In this document: piece by piece, positions 29,518-39,144 of the stretch
Layout: each line of letters opens with the position of its first letter
How positions within the stretch are numbered: the first letter of the stretch is position 1
Assembly: GCA_963720785.1 (NCBI GenBank)
Contig: CAVRGQ010000004.1
Coordinates: 806,001 to 870,000, forward strand
From: CAVRGQ01 sp963720785
Lineage (GTDB): Bacteria > Actinomycetota > Acidimicrobiia > IMCC26256 > DASPTH01
Length of the DNA: 64,000 bases
Direction of reading: 5' to 3'
Translations under genes and position numbers: made by a program
Notes under the pieces: generated by a model
The model's database searches: none
What the model was told of the DNA's origin: nothing
What the model saw: the letters and a program-made list of their open reading frames with translations, nothing else

Positions 29518-31137
29518 TCAGTCGGCCGCCGGGGCCGCGGCCATGTCTTCCGGCGTGGTACTCGGCGAGCAGGCGCTGCTCGTCGTCGTCGCCGTCGGGA
29601 ACATGAAGAACACGAGCGCCGCACCGGCGATGATGGCGATGACCCCGGCCGCGTACGCCCAGTTGGCGCCGTCGATGAACGACTGCTGCGCGGCGGCGAT
29701 GATCTGTTCGGAGTACTGCGGGTACTGCTGGGCCGTGGCGGCTGCGCTCGAGAACGACTTCGTGAGCTGGTTCTCGACCGACGAGCTCACGCTCGACCCG
29801 TTCGGCGCCCCGGCGATTGCCTTCGCGAAGGCGGTCGCGTACCCAGCCGCGAGCAGCGCGCCGAGGATCGACTGCATGATCGCCCCGCCGAGGTCGCGCT
29901 GCAGGTCGGCGGTGCCCGATGCCATGCCCGCCTTGCGCACCGGCACCGAGCCGGTCAGCGAGTGCGACGCCGGGGTCCCGGCGAAGCCCACCCCGGTGCC
30001 GACGAACGCGTAGGCGAGCCCGACCTGCCAGTACGCGCTGCCCTCCTTCCAGAGGAACAGCATGGTGAGGAAGCCGAGCAGGCAGAACCCGTAGCCGAGG
30101 AGCAGGGTGAAGCGGGCGCCCTTGGTCTCCACGAACTTCGCCGAGCGCGGGGCCACCAGGATCATGCACACCACGGCCGGAAGGATGGCGAGCCCTGCGT
30201 CGAGCGTGTCGTAGCCGAGCACGTTCTGCAGGAACTGCTGGCCGATGAACATCGCGCCCATCAGCGAACCGAACACGATGATGCCGGCGACCGCGGCCAC
30301 CCAGAACACCCGCCGCTGCGCGACGTCGAGGTCGTACAGCGGGTTCCGGGCGCGGCGCTGGCGGATGACGAACGCACCGGCGGCGGCGACGGCAACCAGG
30401 ACGAGCCCCACGGCGACCGCGCCCTTGCCGGGCACCGGGGCGAAGTTGATGCCGAGGATCAGCGCGGCGATCATCAGCGCCGAGAGGATGCCGCCGAAGT
30501 TGTCGACCGGGTCGGTGGCCTCGTTCACGTGGGCGGGCACGAACTTCAGGGCGAGTACCAGCGCGACCACCGCGAGCGGCAGGGTGATGAGGAACACCGA
30601 GCCCCACCAGAAGTGCTCGAGCAGCGCGCCGGCGATCAGCGGCCCGAGGGCCGAGATGCCGCCGCCGATCGCCGACCAGAGCGCGATCGAACGCGTGCGG
30701 GGCTGGCCCGCCCACAGCGCGGTGATCAGCGCGAGCGTGGTGGGGTAGGCCATGCCGGCGGAGAGACCACCGAGGATGCGGGCGGCGGCGAGCACGCCGT
30801 CGCTCGGTGCATACGCGGCGAGCAGGCACGCGGGAACCGAGAGCATCACGCCGCCGACCAACATCATCTTGCGGCCGTAGCGGTCGCCGAGGGCGCCCAA
30901 CCACAGCACCGATGCCGCGAGACCCAACGAGTAGCCGACCGCGATCATGTCGAGGGTCGTCTGCGACGAGTCGAAGGCCTTGCCGATGTCGGGGAGCGCG
31001 ACGTTCGCGACCGCGAGGTTCATGTTCGCGACCGCGGCGACGAGGATCAGCGCGACGAGGACGAGCTTCTCGTTGGGGGGCGAATGGTCGGCCTGCGCCT
31101 GCGGCGCCGGTGTGCCCCCGGGTGCTGCGTTCGCCAT
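29518..31137 (-). CDS. MFS drug transporter, DHA2 (EmrB/QacA) family
   Basis: 539 residues with about 14 membrane segments. ANVALPDIGKAF...DMIAVGYSL in helix 1-2 and LWLGALGDRYGRKMMLVGG (motif A) are characteristic, as is ALGPLIAGALLEHFWW (motif C region). It probably exports drugs or metabolites with H+ antiport. The last 25 residues as read (TATTTSSACSPSTT) look out of frame: the alternative frame gives DGDDDEQRLLAEYHA, a normal acidic tail, so two compensating indels may lie there. The ATG at 31137 is preceded by GAGGCGGGAAC. Confidence 0.88.
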   Translation of the reverse strand: MANAAPGGTPAPQAQADHSPPNEKLVLVALILVAAVANMNLAVANVALPDIGKAFDSSQTTLDMIAVGYSLGLAASVLWLGALGDRYGRKMMLVGGVMLSVPACLLAAYAPSDGVLAAARILGGLSAGMAYPTTLALITALWAGQPRTRSIALWSAIGGGISALGPLIAGALLEHFWWGSVFLITLPLAVVALVLALKFVPAHVNEATDPVDNFGGILSALMIAALILGINFAPVPGKGAVAVGLVLVAVAAAGAFVIRQRRARNPLYDLDVAQRRVFWVAAVAGIIVFGSLMGAMFIGQQFLQNVLGYDTLDAGLAILPAVVCMILVAPRSAKFVETKGARFTLLLGYGFCLLGFLTMLFLWKEGSAYWQVGLAYAFVGTGVGFAGTPASHSLTGSVPVRKAGMASGTADLQRDLGGAIMQSILGALLAAGYATAFAKAIAGAPNGSSVSSSVENQLTKSFSSAAATAQQYPQYSEQIIAAAQQSFIDGANWAYAAGVIAIIAGAALVFFMFPTATTTSSACSPSTTPEDMAAAPAAD

Positions 31138-31311
31138 TGGTTCCCGCCTCTGCCTGTGTGCCCGACTCGCGTGCCGACACGGTAGATCGTCCCACGTGCG
31201 GCCCGACCTTCGTGGGCCGATCGTCCTGGCGAATCGTCCGGGATGGATGATGGCGAGCCCGGACGGATCTGCGACGGTGCGGGAGTTCACCACGTGAAGG
31301 AAGGAACGACC

Positions 31312-31639
31312 ATGGGTCTCCTCATGAGGCGCCGCCGGCCGCTGATGCGGGTCGCCGGAGCAGCCGCGCTCGGTACCGTCGCCTACCAGTCGGGCAAGCG
31401 GCACGAGCAGCAGGCCGAGATCAACGACCAGGCGCAGGACGCCTACGCGGCCACGCAGCAGCTCCCGCCCCAGCAGGAGTACTCCGCCGCGCCCGCCCCG
31501 GAACGCGCCCGCCCCGGCGCCGGCCCCGGCCGGCGGCGACACCACCGAGCAGCTCTCGCAGCTCGCACAGCTCCACGCGTCCGGCGCGCTCTCCGACGAG
31601 GAGTTCACGGCGGCCAAGGCCAAGTTGCTCGGACTCTGA
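31312..31639 (+). CDS. SHOCT domain small protein (frame disrupted near 31500)
   Basis: About 108 residues. A basic N-terminus (MGLLMRRRRPLMRVAGAAAL) and an Ala/Pro/Gln-rich linker lead to a C-terminal SHOCT domain, TTEQLSQLAQLHASGALSDE followed by EFTAAKAKLLGL. One extra G near 31500 separates the halves. SHOCT domains are short oligomerisation modules. The ATG at 31312 has AAGGAAGGAAC upstream. An NTF2-like gene follows 11 bases later. Confidence 0.78.
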
Positions 31640-31650
31640 GGGAACCCACG

Positions 31651-32079
31651 ATGGCGAACAATGTCGAACGCGCAGCAACCCTCATCCGGGCACTCGAGGC
31701 GAGTGTCACCGGCGACAGCACGGTCGTCGCCGAGCTCTTCACCGACGACGTGCGCGGCTGGGCCCCGGCGATGAGCGTGTCGTCGGCCGCCGAGCTCGCC
31801 GGTGAGTTGGAGGACCGCGACGAATCCTTCTCCGACATCGAGCTCGACGTGTCGCCGCTCGACGTCGGCGGCGACCGCGCGGCGGTGGAGTGGATCGTCA
31901 CGCTCACGCACTCGGGACCGCTCGAGGTCGACGACGTCGTGATCGAGCCCACGGGTGCGCGGGTCTCCCTCCACGGCATGACCGTCGCCGAGTTCGCAGG
32001 CGACAAGATCTGCTCGTTCCGTCAATACTGGGACGAAGTCGAGCTGCTGGAGCAGCTCGCGCTCATCGCCGACGACTGA
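31651..32079 (+). CDS. SnoaL/NTF2-like protein
   Basis: 142 residues: an N-terminal helix ATLIRALEASVTGDSTVVAE, then FTDDVRGWAP and alternating strands to FAGDKICSFRQYWDEVELLE, the usual SnoaL-like polyketide-cyclase/nuclear transport factor 2 pattern. Members are small-ligand-binding proteins or enzymes; no active-site assignment is possible here. It sits between the SHOCT protein and an aquaporin, all in the same direction with short gaps, probably one operon. Confidence 0.8.
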   Translation: MANNVERAATLIRALEASVTGDSTVVAELFTDDVRGWAPAMSVSSAAELAGELEDRDESFSDIELDVSPLDVGGDRAAVEWIVTLTHSGPLEVDDVVIEPTGARVSLHGMTVAEFAGDKICSFRQYWDEVELLEQLALIADD

Positions 32080-32134
32080 GGCCTGCTCCACGCGTGCCCG
32101 CTCGTACCGGCCAGGTGAACAGGAAGAGGATGGA

Positions 32135-32971
32135 ATGACGACGGCTGACGATCCCGGTTCTTCCGGCGCACTCGATGATCTCGGGCGCCTCTTCAAGTCG
32201 TTCGAGGGCACCGTCGAGGACTTCCACAACCCGAACCAGGAATGGCGCCGACTGTTCTCGGAGCTGCTCGGGACGTTCTTCCTCGTGCTCGTTGCCGCGG
32301 GCGGCGGGATGATGGGCCAGGCGTTCCCCGGCACGATCAGCCGCACGGCGGCCGTGGTCGCGCCGGGTCTGATGGTGATGGCGATCATCCTCTTCATGGG
32401 CAAGATCTCCGGTGCCCACCTGAACCCGGCGGTGAGCATCGCGTTCGCGCTGCGTCGTGACTTCCCGTGGTGGCGGGTGCCGGGCTACGTCGTCGTCCAA
32501 CTCGCCGGCGCTGCGCTCGCGGCCTGGTTCCTCCAGTCGGTCGTGCACGTGTCGGCGACGTTCGGCTCGAACTATCCGGCAGCCGGATTCTCGAACGGCG
32601 ATGCGTTCTGGATGGAGGCGGTGCTCACCCTCGGTCTGGTGAGCGTCATCCTGGGCACGGCGTCCGGCGCGCAGAACATCGGCATCATCGGCGCACTGGG
32701 TGTCGGCGCCTACATCGCGCTCGCGGGTCTGTGGGGAAGCCCGATCTCCGGCGCCTCGATGAACCCGGCCCGTACGTTCGGCCCCGACCTCGTCGGCGCC
32801 GACTTCACCTCCTACTGGGTGTACGTCGCCGGTCCGCTCGCGGGCGCCTGCGTGGCCGTCGGTGTCGCCTACGTCCTGCGCGGGCGCGGCGGCGGGTGGT
32901 CCGGATCGAGTGCAGCGCAGGGAGCCCTCTTCACCGAGACCCAGCTTCCCGATCAGGCGGATCCGGCGTGA
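32135..32971 (+). CDS. MIP family channel (aquaporin/glycerol facilitator)
   Basis: 278 residues with six membrane helices and both half-helix NPA motifs: GAHLNPAVS and GASMNPARTFGP. The Arg after the second NPA (selectivity filter) is present. The N-terminal 40 residues are a soluble extension. The second motif is followed by GPD rather than a long glycerol-type insertion, so a water-type channel is somewhat more likely than a glycerol facilitator. Confidence 0.9.
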   Translation: MTTADDPGSSGALDDLGRLFKSFEGTVEDFHNPNQEWRRLFSELLGTFFLVLVAAGGGMMGQAFPGTISRTAAVVAPGLMVMAIILFMGKISGAHLNPAVSIAFALRRDFPWWRVPGYVVVQLAGAALAAWFLQSVVHVSATFGSNYPAAGFSNGDAFWMEAVLTLGLVSVILGTASGAQNIGIIGALGVGAYIALAGLWGSPISGASMNPARTFGPDLVGADFTSYWVYVAGPLAGACVAVGVAYVLRGRGGGWSGSSAAQGALFTETQLPDQADPA

Positions 32972-33021
32972 GCGAACGGTGGACTCGGCGCTCGGTGCCG
33001 ATCCCGTGGGACGATGGCGCG

Positions 33022-34459
33022 ATGACCACTCCTGAGACCGCAGAGGCCCCGCACGCTCCCAAGCACCTCACGCCCGCGGAGCGCGCCGAGCGCGGCCGGG
33101 CGGTCACGCAAGGCGGTGCCCCGCACCAGCCACGCGGAGTGGGACGCCCACCGGCGACGCGGCCCGGACCCCGTCGCTCTGCTGCGCTCGCAGGAGGAGA
33201 CCCGCGTCGCTGAGCTGGTGCCGCTGCGGCACGAGCGCATGCTGGTGTCGCCGTTCACCTTCTACCGGGGCGCGGCGCATCGTGATGGCGTCCGACCTCT
33301 CGACCACGCCCACCACCGACCTCAAGGTGCAGCTCTGCGGCGACGCGCACCTCGCGAACTTCGGCGGGTTCGCCGCGCCCGACCGCGCGCTCGTGTTCGA
33401 CATCAACGACTTCGACGAGACGTCGCCCGGGCCGTTCGAGTGGGACGTCAAGCGCCTCGCGGCCAGCTTCGAGATCGCGGCGCGCGACAACGGGTTCAGC
33501 GCGAAGCGTGCGCGCCAGTGCGTGCTCGACGTCGCGGCCGCGTACCGCGGGGCCATGGCGGAGTTCTCGGCGATGACCAATCTCCAGGTCTGGTACGCCC
33601 GGGCGGACGTGCAGAGCGATCCTCAATCGCTGGAGCAGCGAGGTCACGCCGGCCGAGGTCAAGCGACATGCAGGGAATGGTCGCGAAAGCGCAGTCGAAG
33701 GACAGCACCAAGGCGCTCACCAAGCTCACCGTGCGCGACGGCGATACCTACCGGATCAAGAGCGACCCGCCGGTCGTCGTGCCCGGTGAGCGACCTCGCG
33801 CGCGAACAGGGCTTCGACCTCGACGAGGACCAGCTCGTCGAATGGCTCAAGAGCAAGTTCACCGTCTACCGCCACAGCCTGCAACCCGATCGTCGCCACC
33901 TCCTCGACAGCTACGAGCTCGTCGACTTCGCCCGCAAGGTCGTGGGCGTGGGCAGCGTGGGCACCCGGTGCTGGATCGCGCTGCTTCCTGGGCCGCGACG
34001 ACCAGGACCCCCTCTTCCTCCAGATCAAGGAGGCGGAGGCATCGGTGCTCGCCGCCTACGCCGGGCGCAGCGGGTTCGCGAACCACGGGCAGCGGGTGGT
34101 GGAGGGCCAGCGCCTGCTGCAGGCCGCGAGCGACACACTGCTCGGCTGGCTGGGCGCCGACGCTCTCGACGGGCAGAGTCGCGACTTCTACGTGCGCCAA
34201 CTGTGGGACTGGAAGGTCTCCGCGGTCATCGAGACCATGACGCCCGAGATCATGAGGATCTACGCGCAGCTCTGCGGGTGGACGCTCGCCCGCGGGTCAC
34301 GCCCGGTCGGGTGACCGCATCGCCCTCTCCGCCTACCTCGGCACCAGCGACACGTTCGACCAGGCGATCGCCGACTTCGCGTCGGCCTACGCCGACCAGA
34401 ACGTACGCGACCACGACGCCGCCGCGCACGTGTTCACGGACATGCAAGCAGGGAGTTAG
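33022..34459 (+). pseudogene. DUF2252 family protein, broken by seven single-base insertions
   Basis: The complete DUF2252 sequence can be read if seven extra bases are ignored (near 33109, 33278, 33614, 33664, 33785, 33986 and 34294): PRTSHAEWD, LVSPFTFYRGAA, LKVQLCGDAHLANFGGFA, FDINDFDETSPGP, EWDVKRLAASFE, then a kinase-like C-terminal part ending FTDMQAGS at 34459. Between them the sequence shows no in-frame stops in the correct frame, so sequencing error is more likely than decay. DUF2252 proteins have a protein-kinase-like fold and unknown role. cydA begins 50 bases later. Confidence 0.75.
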
Positions 34460-34508
34460 GCTCCGCCCGTCACCACTGGTCTGCGGGACCACGGGGAGCG
34501 GGAGAACG

Positions 34509-35951
34509 ATGACGGCGATGACGGCCGGATTGGTCCACGTGCTCGCGGTCGATCCTGTGCCCTGGGCCCGGTCACAGATGGCGTTCACGCTCGCGGTGCA
34601 CATCATCCTCGTGCCCCTCGGCGTGGCCTGGGCGTTCATGGCGCTCATCGCCAACTACCGGGGGATCAAGAAGAACGACCCCGACGCGATCCTCCTCGCG
34701 CAACGGTGGTCGAAGTGCATGGCGGTCACCTTCGCCGTCGGCGCGGTCACCGGCACGGTGCTCACCTTCGAGTTCGGTCTCCTCTGGCCGAACTTCATGG
34801 GCAAGTTCGGCGACGCGTTCGGCATCCCGTTCGCGGTCGAGGGCCTGTTCTTCTTCACCGAGGCGATCTTCATCGCCATCTACATCTACGGCTGGAAGCG
34901 CCTGAAGCCGTGGCCGCACTTCTGGACCGGCGTGCCGATCGTGATCGCGGGCATCGGTGGCACCGCGTCGGTCGTCGCGGCGAACGGCTGGATGAACGAG
35001 CCGGGCGGTTTCACCCTGAACAAGGCGGGCCAGGTCGTCGACGTCGATCCGCTCGCGGTGATCTTCAACAAGGCGATGCCGCTCGAGACGCTGCACATGC
35101 TCGTGGCCGCCTACCTCGTGGGCGGCTTCCTCATCGCCTCGGTGTACGCGGTCGCGATGCTGCGCGGGCGACGCGACCACTACCACCGCATCGGTTTCCT
35201 CATCGCGTTCTCCGTCGCCGCGGTTGCTGCGCCGGTGCAGATGCTCGTGGGCGACCAACTCGCCCGGTGGGTGTACGAGAACGAGCCCATCAAGTTCGCG
35301 GCGATCGAGATGGTGCCGAAGACGTCCACCGACGTGCCCGAGACGCTCTTCGGCCACCTCAACGCGAAGGGCCAGGTGGAGGGCGGGTTCGAGATACCGG
35401 GATTCGCGTCGATCCTGTCCGATCCGGCGGAGGGCACGTCCACCCAGATCCGGGGCCTCGACAGCTTCCCGAAGGGTTCGCGACCCACCAACTCCGAGGT
35501 CGACGTCGTGCACCTTGCGTGGGACGTCATGATCGGCATCGGCACGCTGCTCGCGTTGCTCTCGGTGTGGTTCGGCCTGGTCTGGCTGTTCCGCCGCGAT
35601 CTCCCGAAGCCGAAGTTGTTCCTGTGGCTCGCGTCCGCGGCGGGCGTGCTGTCGGTCGTCGCGCTCGAGGCGGGCTGGATCGTCACGGAGGTCGGTCGCC
35701 AGCCGTGGATCGTGTTCGACTACATGAAGGTGACCGAAGGCGCGACCACCAACGAGGGTGTCTGGATCACCTTCCTCGTGATCCTCGGGCTGTACACGGG
35801 CGTCGCGGTCACGCTGGTGCTGATCCTGCGCAAGATGGCGAAGCGGTGGCGCGAGGGTGAGCCCGACGGCCCGAGCGGTCCCTACGAGCCGCGTGGGCCC
35901 GTCCCGGGAGCCGACGAGGGCGCGGGCGAACCGGTGGGGGTGGGATCGTGA
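34509..35951 (+). CDS. cydA: Cytochrome bd ubiquinol/menaquinol oxidase subunit I
   Basis: 480 residues with nine membrane helices. Visible are the haem ligand His in FTLAVHIILVPLG, the acidic residues in AVEGLFFFTEAIFIAIY, and the conserved GRQPWIVFDYMK. The Q-loop is short, so it is of the short type. It oxidises quinol and reduces oxygen without pumping protons, with high oxygen affinity. The ATG at 34509 has GGGAGCGGGAGA upstream. The stop overlaps the cydB start (GTGA). Confidence 0.96.
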   Translation: MTAMTAGLVHVLAVDPVPWARSQMAFTLAVHIILVPLGVAWAFMALIANYRGIKKNDPDAILLAQRWSKCMAVTFAVGAVTGTVLTFEFGLLWPNFMGKFGDAFGIPFAVEGLFFFTEAIFIAIYIYGWKRLKPWPHFWTGVPIVIAGIGGTASVVAANGWMNEPGGFTLNKAGQVVDVDPLAVIFNKAMPLETLHMLVAAYLVGGFLIASVYAVAMLRGRRDHYHRIGFLIAFSVAAVAAPVQMLVGDQLARWVYENEPIKFAAIEMVPKTSTDVPETLFGHLNAKGQVEGGFEIPGFASILSDPAEGTSTQIRGLDSFPKGSRPTNSEVDVVHLAWDVMIGIGTLLALLSVWFGLVWLFRRDLPKPKLFLWLASAAGVLSVVALEAGWIVTEVGRQPWIVFDYMKVTEGATTNEGVWITFLVILGLYTGVAVTLVLILRKMAKRWREGEPDGPSGPYEPRGPVPGADEGAGEPVGVGS

Positions 35952-37003
35952 ACTGGGCCGACGTCGTCGCCGTGATCCTGATGGTGGGGATCATCGCCTA
36001 CGCGCTGTTCGGCGGTGCCGACTTCGGCGCGGGCTTCTGGGACCTGTTCGCGGGTGGTGCGGAGCGGGGCCGACGCCCGCGTGCGGTCGCGCAGCACGCG
36101 ATCGGGCCGGTGTGGGAGGCCAACCACGTGTGGTTGATCTTCTGCCTGGTGGTGTTGTGGACCGCGTTCGCCGAGGCCTTCCAGTCGATCACCCTCACGT
36201 TGTTCGTGCCGTTGTCGCTCGCCGCGCTGGGCATCGTGCTGCGAGGCTCGAGCTTCGCGTTCCGCAAGGAGGTCCAGCGCACGTCGAGCCAGCGCAATTT
36301 CGGAGCCGCGTTCGCGGCGTCATCCGTGCTGGTGCCGTTCTGCATGGGCGCGGTGGCCGGCGCGATCGCGTCGGGCCGCGTTCCGTCCGGCGGCGAGGCG
36401 GGCGACCCGTGGGCGAGTTGGCTCAACGCCACCTCGATCCTCGGCGGCGTGCTCGCGGTGGCCGTGTGTGCCTACCTGGCCGCGGTGTACCTCGTGTGGG
36501 ATGCCCGCCACATCGGTGACGAGGAGATGGTCGAGTACTTCCGCCACCGCGCGCTCGGTGCCGCCATCGCCACCGGCGTGATCGCGGCCGTCGGCATCGT
36601 GGTGCTGCACGACGACGCGAAGTACGTGTTCGACGGACTCACCTCGCGCGCGCTGCCACTCGTGATCATCTCCGCGCTGTGCGGGCTCGGCTCGATCGTG
36701 CTGCTCCACCGCGACGCGCACCGCTTCGCGCGCCTGCTCGCAATGGGCGCGGTGGCGACGGTGGTCGCGGGTTGGGGTGTCGCGCAGTGGCCCTACCTGC
36801 TCCCCACCACGCTGAAGGTCGAAGCGGCCGCCGCCCCCGACGCCACGCTCATCTCGGTCGTCGTGGTGTTCCTGCTCGCCGCGGTGATCTGCCTGCCGTC
36901 ACTCGGTCTGCTCTACGTGCTCGACCAGAAGAGCCTGCTCGACAGCGACGAAGCCGCCGACCCCCTGGCGTCCACAGAGGTTGCGGCACCCGACCCGGCA
37001 TGA
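35948..37003 (+). CDS. cydB: Cytochrome bd oxidase subunit II
   Basis: 351 residues, eight hydrophobic segments. It opens with IAYALFGGADFGAGFWDL and GPVWEANHVWLIF, both conserved in CydB. It starts at a GTG that overlaps the cydA stop codon, so the subunits are translationally coupled. There is no cydDC exporter or cydX-like small ORF visible downstream; the next gene is convergent. Confidence 0.96.
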   Translation: MNWADVVAVILMVGIIAYALFGGADFGAGFWDLFAGGAERGRRPRAVAQHAIGPVWEANHVWLIFCLVVLWTAFAEAFQSITLTLFVPLSLAALGIVLRGSSFAFRKEVQRTSSQRNFGAAFAASSVLVPFCMGAVAGAIASGRVPSGGEAGDPWASWLNATSILGGVLAVAVCAYLAAVYLVWDARHIGDEEMVEYFRHRALGAAIATGVIAAVGIVVLHDDAKYVFDGLTSRALPLVIISALCGLGSIVLLHRDAHRFARLLAMGAVATVVAGWGVAQWPYLLPTTLKVEAAAAPDATLISVVVVFLLAAVICLPSLGLLYVLDQKSLLDSDEAADPLASTEVAAPDPA

Positions 37004-37017
37004 GGCGGGTCCGGTGA

Positions 37018-37035
37018 CCCAACGTGTGGGTTGGG
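37018..37035. terminator. Candidate bidirectional hairpin between convergent genes
   Basis: CCCAAC, six-base loop, GTTGGG, lying between the convergent ends of cydB and the radical-SAM gene. There is no T-run, and the stem is short, so the assignment is weak. Confidence 0.3.
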
Positions 37036-37037
37036 GC

Positions 37038-38267
37038 TCAGCGGGCGTGGCAGACCTTGGCCTTGCGGCCGCTGCCGCACGGGCAGGGCTCGTTGCGGGG
37101 CGCGGCGCGCAACGTCGTCATGACCTCGTCGGCGAAGCCGCCGACGCGCAGGCGATCGGCCATCAACCGCATCACGCCGTCGACGTGGAGGAAGAACGCG
37201 CGATATCCCGCGCAGAGGTAGTTGAGGCCGGGGTCGCCGTCGGGCGTGGTGACGAAGCGGTTCTTGGGGCACTCCCCGTTGCACGCGAAGCGCACCGGGC
37301 ACTCGATGCAGTAGCGGGGGAGGGTGTCGCGCTTCGCGTCGCCGAACGCGCGTTGCTGCGGTGACGCCACCAGTTCGACCATCTGCGTGTGCACGATGTT
37401 GCCGAGCAGGTACTCGGGATCGACGAAGTGGTCGCACGAGTAGAGGTCGCCGTTGTGCTCGAGGGCGAGCGCGTTGCCGCACGTCTCGCCGAAGATGCAC
37501 ATCGAGGCCGGTGCGCCGACCCACGACGCGAGCGCGGCGTCGAACATCTGCACGAACACGGTGCCGACGTCGTGGCGCACCCACTCCTCGAACACCGCGA
37601 TCAGGAACTCGCCCCACTTCGCGGGGTCGACGGAGCGGCTGAGGTCGTCCTGCTCGACGATCGGGATGAGCTGCACGTGGCGCAGGCCGAGGTCGTCGCG
37701 GAAGAAGCGGTACACGTCGAGCGGGTGGTCCTGGTTGGCCGCGTTCACCGTGCACAGCACGTTCACGTCGACCTCGTGCTGCTGGAGCAGCCGCAGTCCG
37801 GCCATCACCTTGTCGAAGGTGGGCGCGCCGCGCTTGTCGACCCGGTAGGTGTCGTGCAGCGCCTGCGGGCCGTCGATGCTCACGCCCACGAGGAACCGGT
37901 GCTCGCGCAGGAGCGCGCACCATTCGTCGGTGAGCAGCGTCGCGTTGGTCTGCATGGTGTGCTGCAGCACCTGGCCCGGGCGACGGTGGCGCTCGGCCAG
38001 CTCCACGGCCCGCCGGAAGAAGTCGACCCCCATGAGCGTGGGTTCGCCGCCCTGCCACGCGATCGTGACCTCGGGCGCGGTGTGCGCCTCGAGCAGCTGG
38101 CGGATGTACGCCTCCAACACCTCGTCGGTCATGCGGAAGCGGTCGCCGGGGTACAGCGCCTCCTTCTCCAGGAAGAAGCAGTAGGTGCAGTCGAGGTTGC
38201 AGATCGGCCCGCTCGGCTTCGCCAGGACGTGGAAGGCGGCGGGCGCGCTCAGGGGCGTGTCGGTCAC
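37038..38267 (-). CDS. Anaerobic sulfatase-maturating enzyme (radical SAM/SPASM)
   Basis: 409 residues. CNLDCTYCFF is the radical-SAM CxxxCxxC motif; TIAWQGGEPTLMG follows; the C-terminal SPASM region has CIFGETCGNALALEHNGDLY, then YCIECPVRFACNGECPKNRF. These enzymes convert the active-site Cys (or Ser) of sulfatases to formylglycine without oxygen. The last 20 residues (RNEPCPCGSGRKAKVC) form an extra SEC-C zinc motif. Probable client: the CSPTRAS sulfatase at 26.3-28.7 kb. It starts at a GTG overlapping the stop of the K+ channel gene. Confidence 0.92.
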   Translation of the reverse strand: MTDTPLSAPAAFHVLAKPSGPICNLDCTYCFFLEKEALYPGDRFRMTDEVLEAYIRQLLEAHTAPEVTIAWQGGEPTLMGVDFFRRAVELAERHRRPGQVLQHTMQTNATLLTDEWCALLREHRFLVGVSIDGPQALHDTYRVDKRGAPTFDKVMAGLRLLQQHEVDVNVLCTVNAANQDHPLDVYRFFRDDLGLRHVQLIPIVEQDDLSRSVDPAKWGEFLIAVFEEWVRHDVGTVFVQMFDAALASWVGAPASMCIFGETCGNALALEHNGDLYSCDHFVDPEYLLGNIVHTQMVELVASPQQRAFGDAKRDTLPRYCIECPVRFACNGECPKNRFVTTPDGDPGLNYLCAGYRAFFLHVDGVMRLMADRLRVGGFADEVMTTLRAAPRNEPCPCGSGRKAKVCHAR

Positions 38268-39035
38268 GAGTTGGTTCCCACTTCTGCGCCGGTGTCGGTC
38301 CCGGTGCCGCCGCTGGTGTCAGTGCCGGTGTCGGTGCCGCCGGTGCGCCGCCCCTGACTGGCCATGCGGCTCACGAGGACCGCGACCACGGTCACGAGGT
38401 AGAGCTGGCCGATGAGGGCCTCGAGCGACGCGAGCGCGCGCCCGAGGTTCCCGGCGGCGGTGTAGTCGCCGTAGCCCACGGTGGTCTGGGTGATGAAGCT
38501 GAAATAGAGGAAGTTCGGCAGGGTCGCGTGGTTGGTCTGGACGAAGAAGCTTGCGTTGTCGATGGCGTCGATCGCGCCGTAGGCGAAGGCGAACATCATC
38601 CCGAGCAGCACGTAGATGCACACGGCTCCGGCCACGGTGTGGATGTCGACCACACGCCGGCGGTACAGCGAGCTCGCGATCGCGATCGGTGCCGCGCCCA
38701 CCAGCAGCACGTTGAGGGCGAAGAAGATGCCGGTCGGATCGTCGGAGCTGTTGACGACCACGGTGCCGATCGCCCCCACGAACGCGAGGGCGCCGATGAT
38801 GGCGGCGATGCGGAAGAGGTGGCGGCCCACGCGTGCGGCGAGCAGCGCACTCATGAGGGTGAGCCACTGCAGCAGCACGGTCAGGATGCGGGCCCACGGC
38901 GTCGGGCGGGCCGGCCGCCATCAACACGTACGTGCAGAGGAGCAATCCGAGCACGTAGCCGAAGCGGTACCCGGGCGAGCTGCGCTCGAGCCATGCTTCG
39001 AACCTGGTGGGGCTGACGTCTTCGCGTCGTGACAC
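38264..39035 (-). CDS. Two-TM-type potassium channel protein (frame disrupted near 38903)
   Basis: About 256 residues with six hydrophobic segments; the last two flank a pore loop with filter TTVGYGDY. One extra base near 38903 splits MSRREDV...TYVLMAAGPP from TPWARILTVLLQWL. The GTG at 39035 has a clear GGAGGAT ribosome-binding site. The C-terminal tail is a low-complexity GTDT/GTGT repeat. The stop overlaps the start of the sulfatase-maturating enzyme (GTGA), so they are co-translated for no obvious reason. Confidence 0.85.
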
Positions 39036-39144
39036 GGATCCTCCGGTGGTGCACGGCCGGAGGTGCGCCCCGGCGGGTGGGAGGGCAATTCAAACCACTC
39101 GGCCCGCAGATGTCGAACGCGGGCGATTGTGCGAATCTCTGGTC

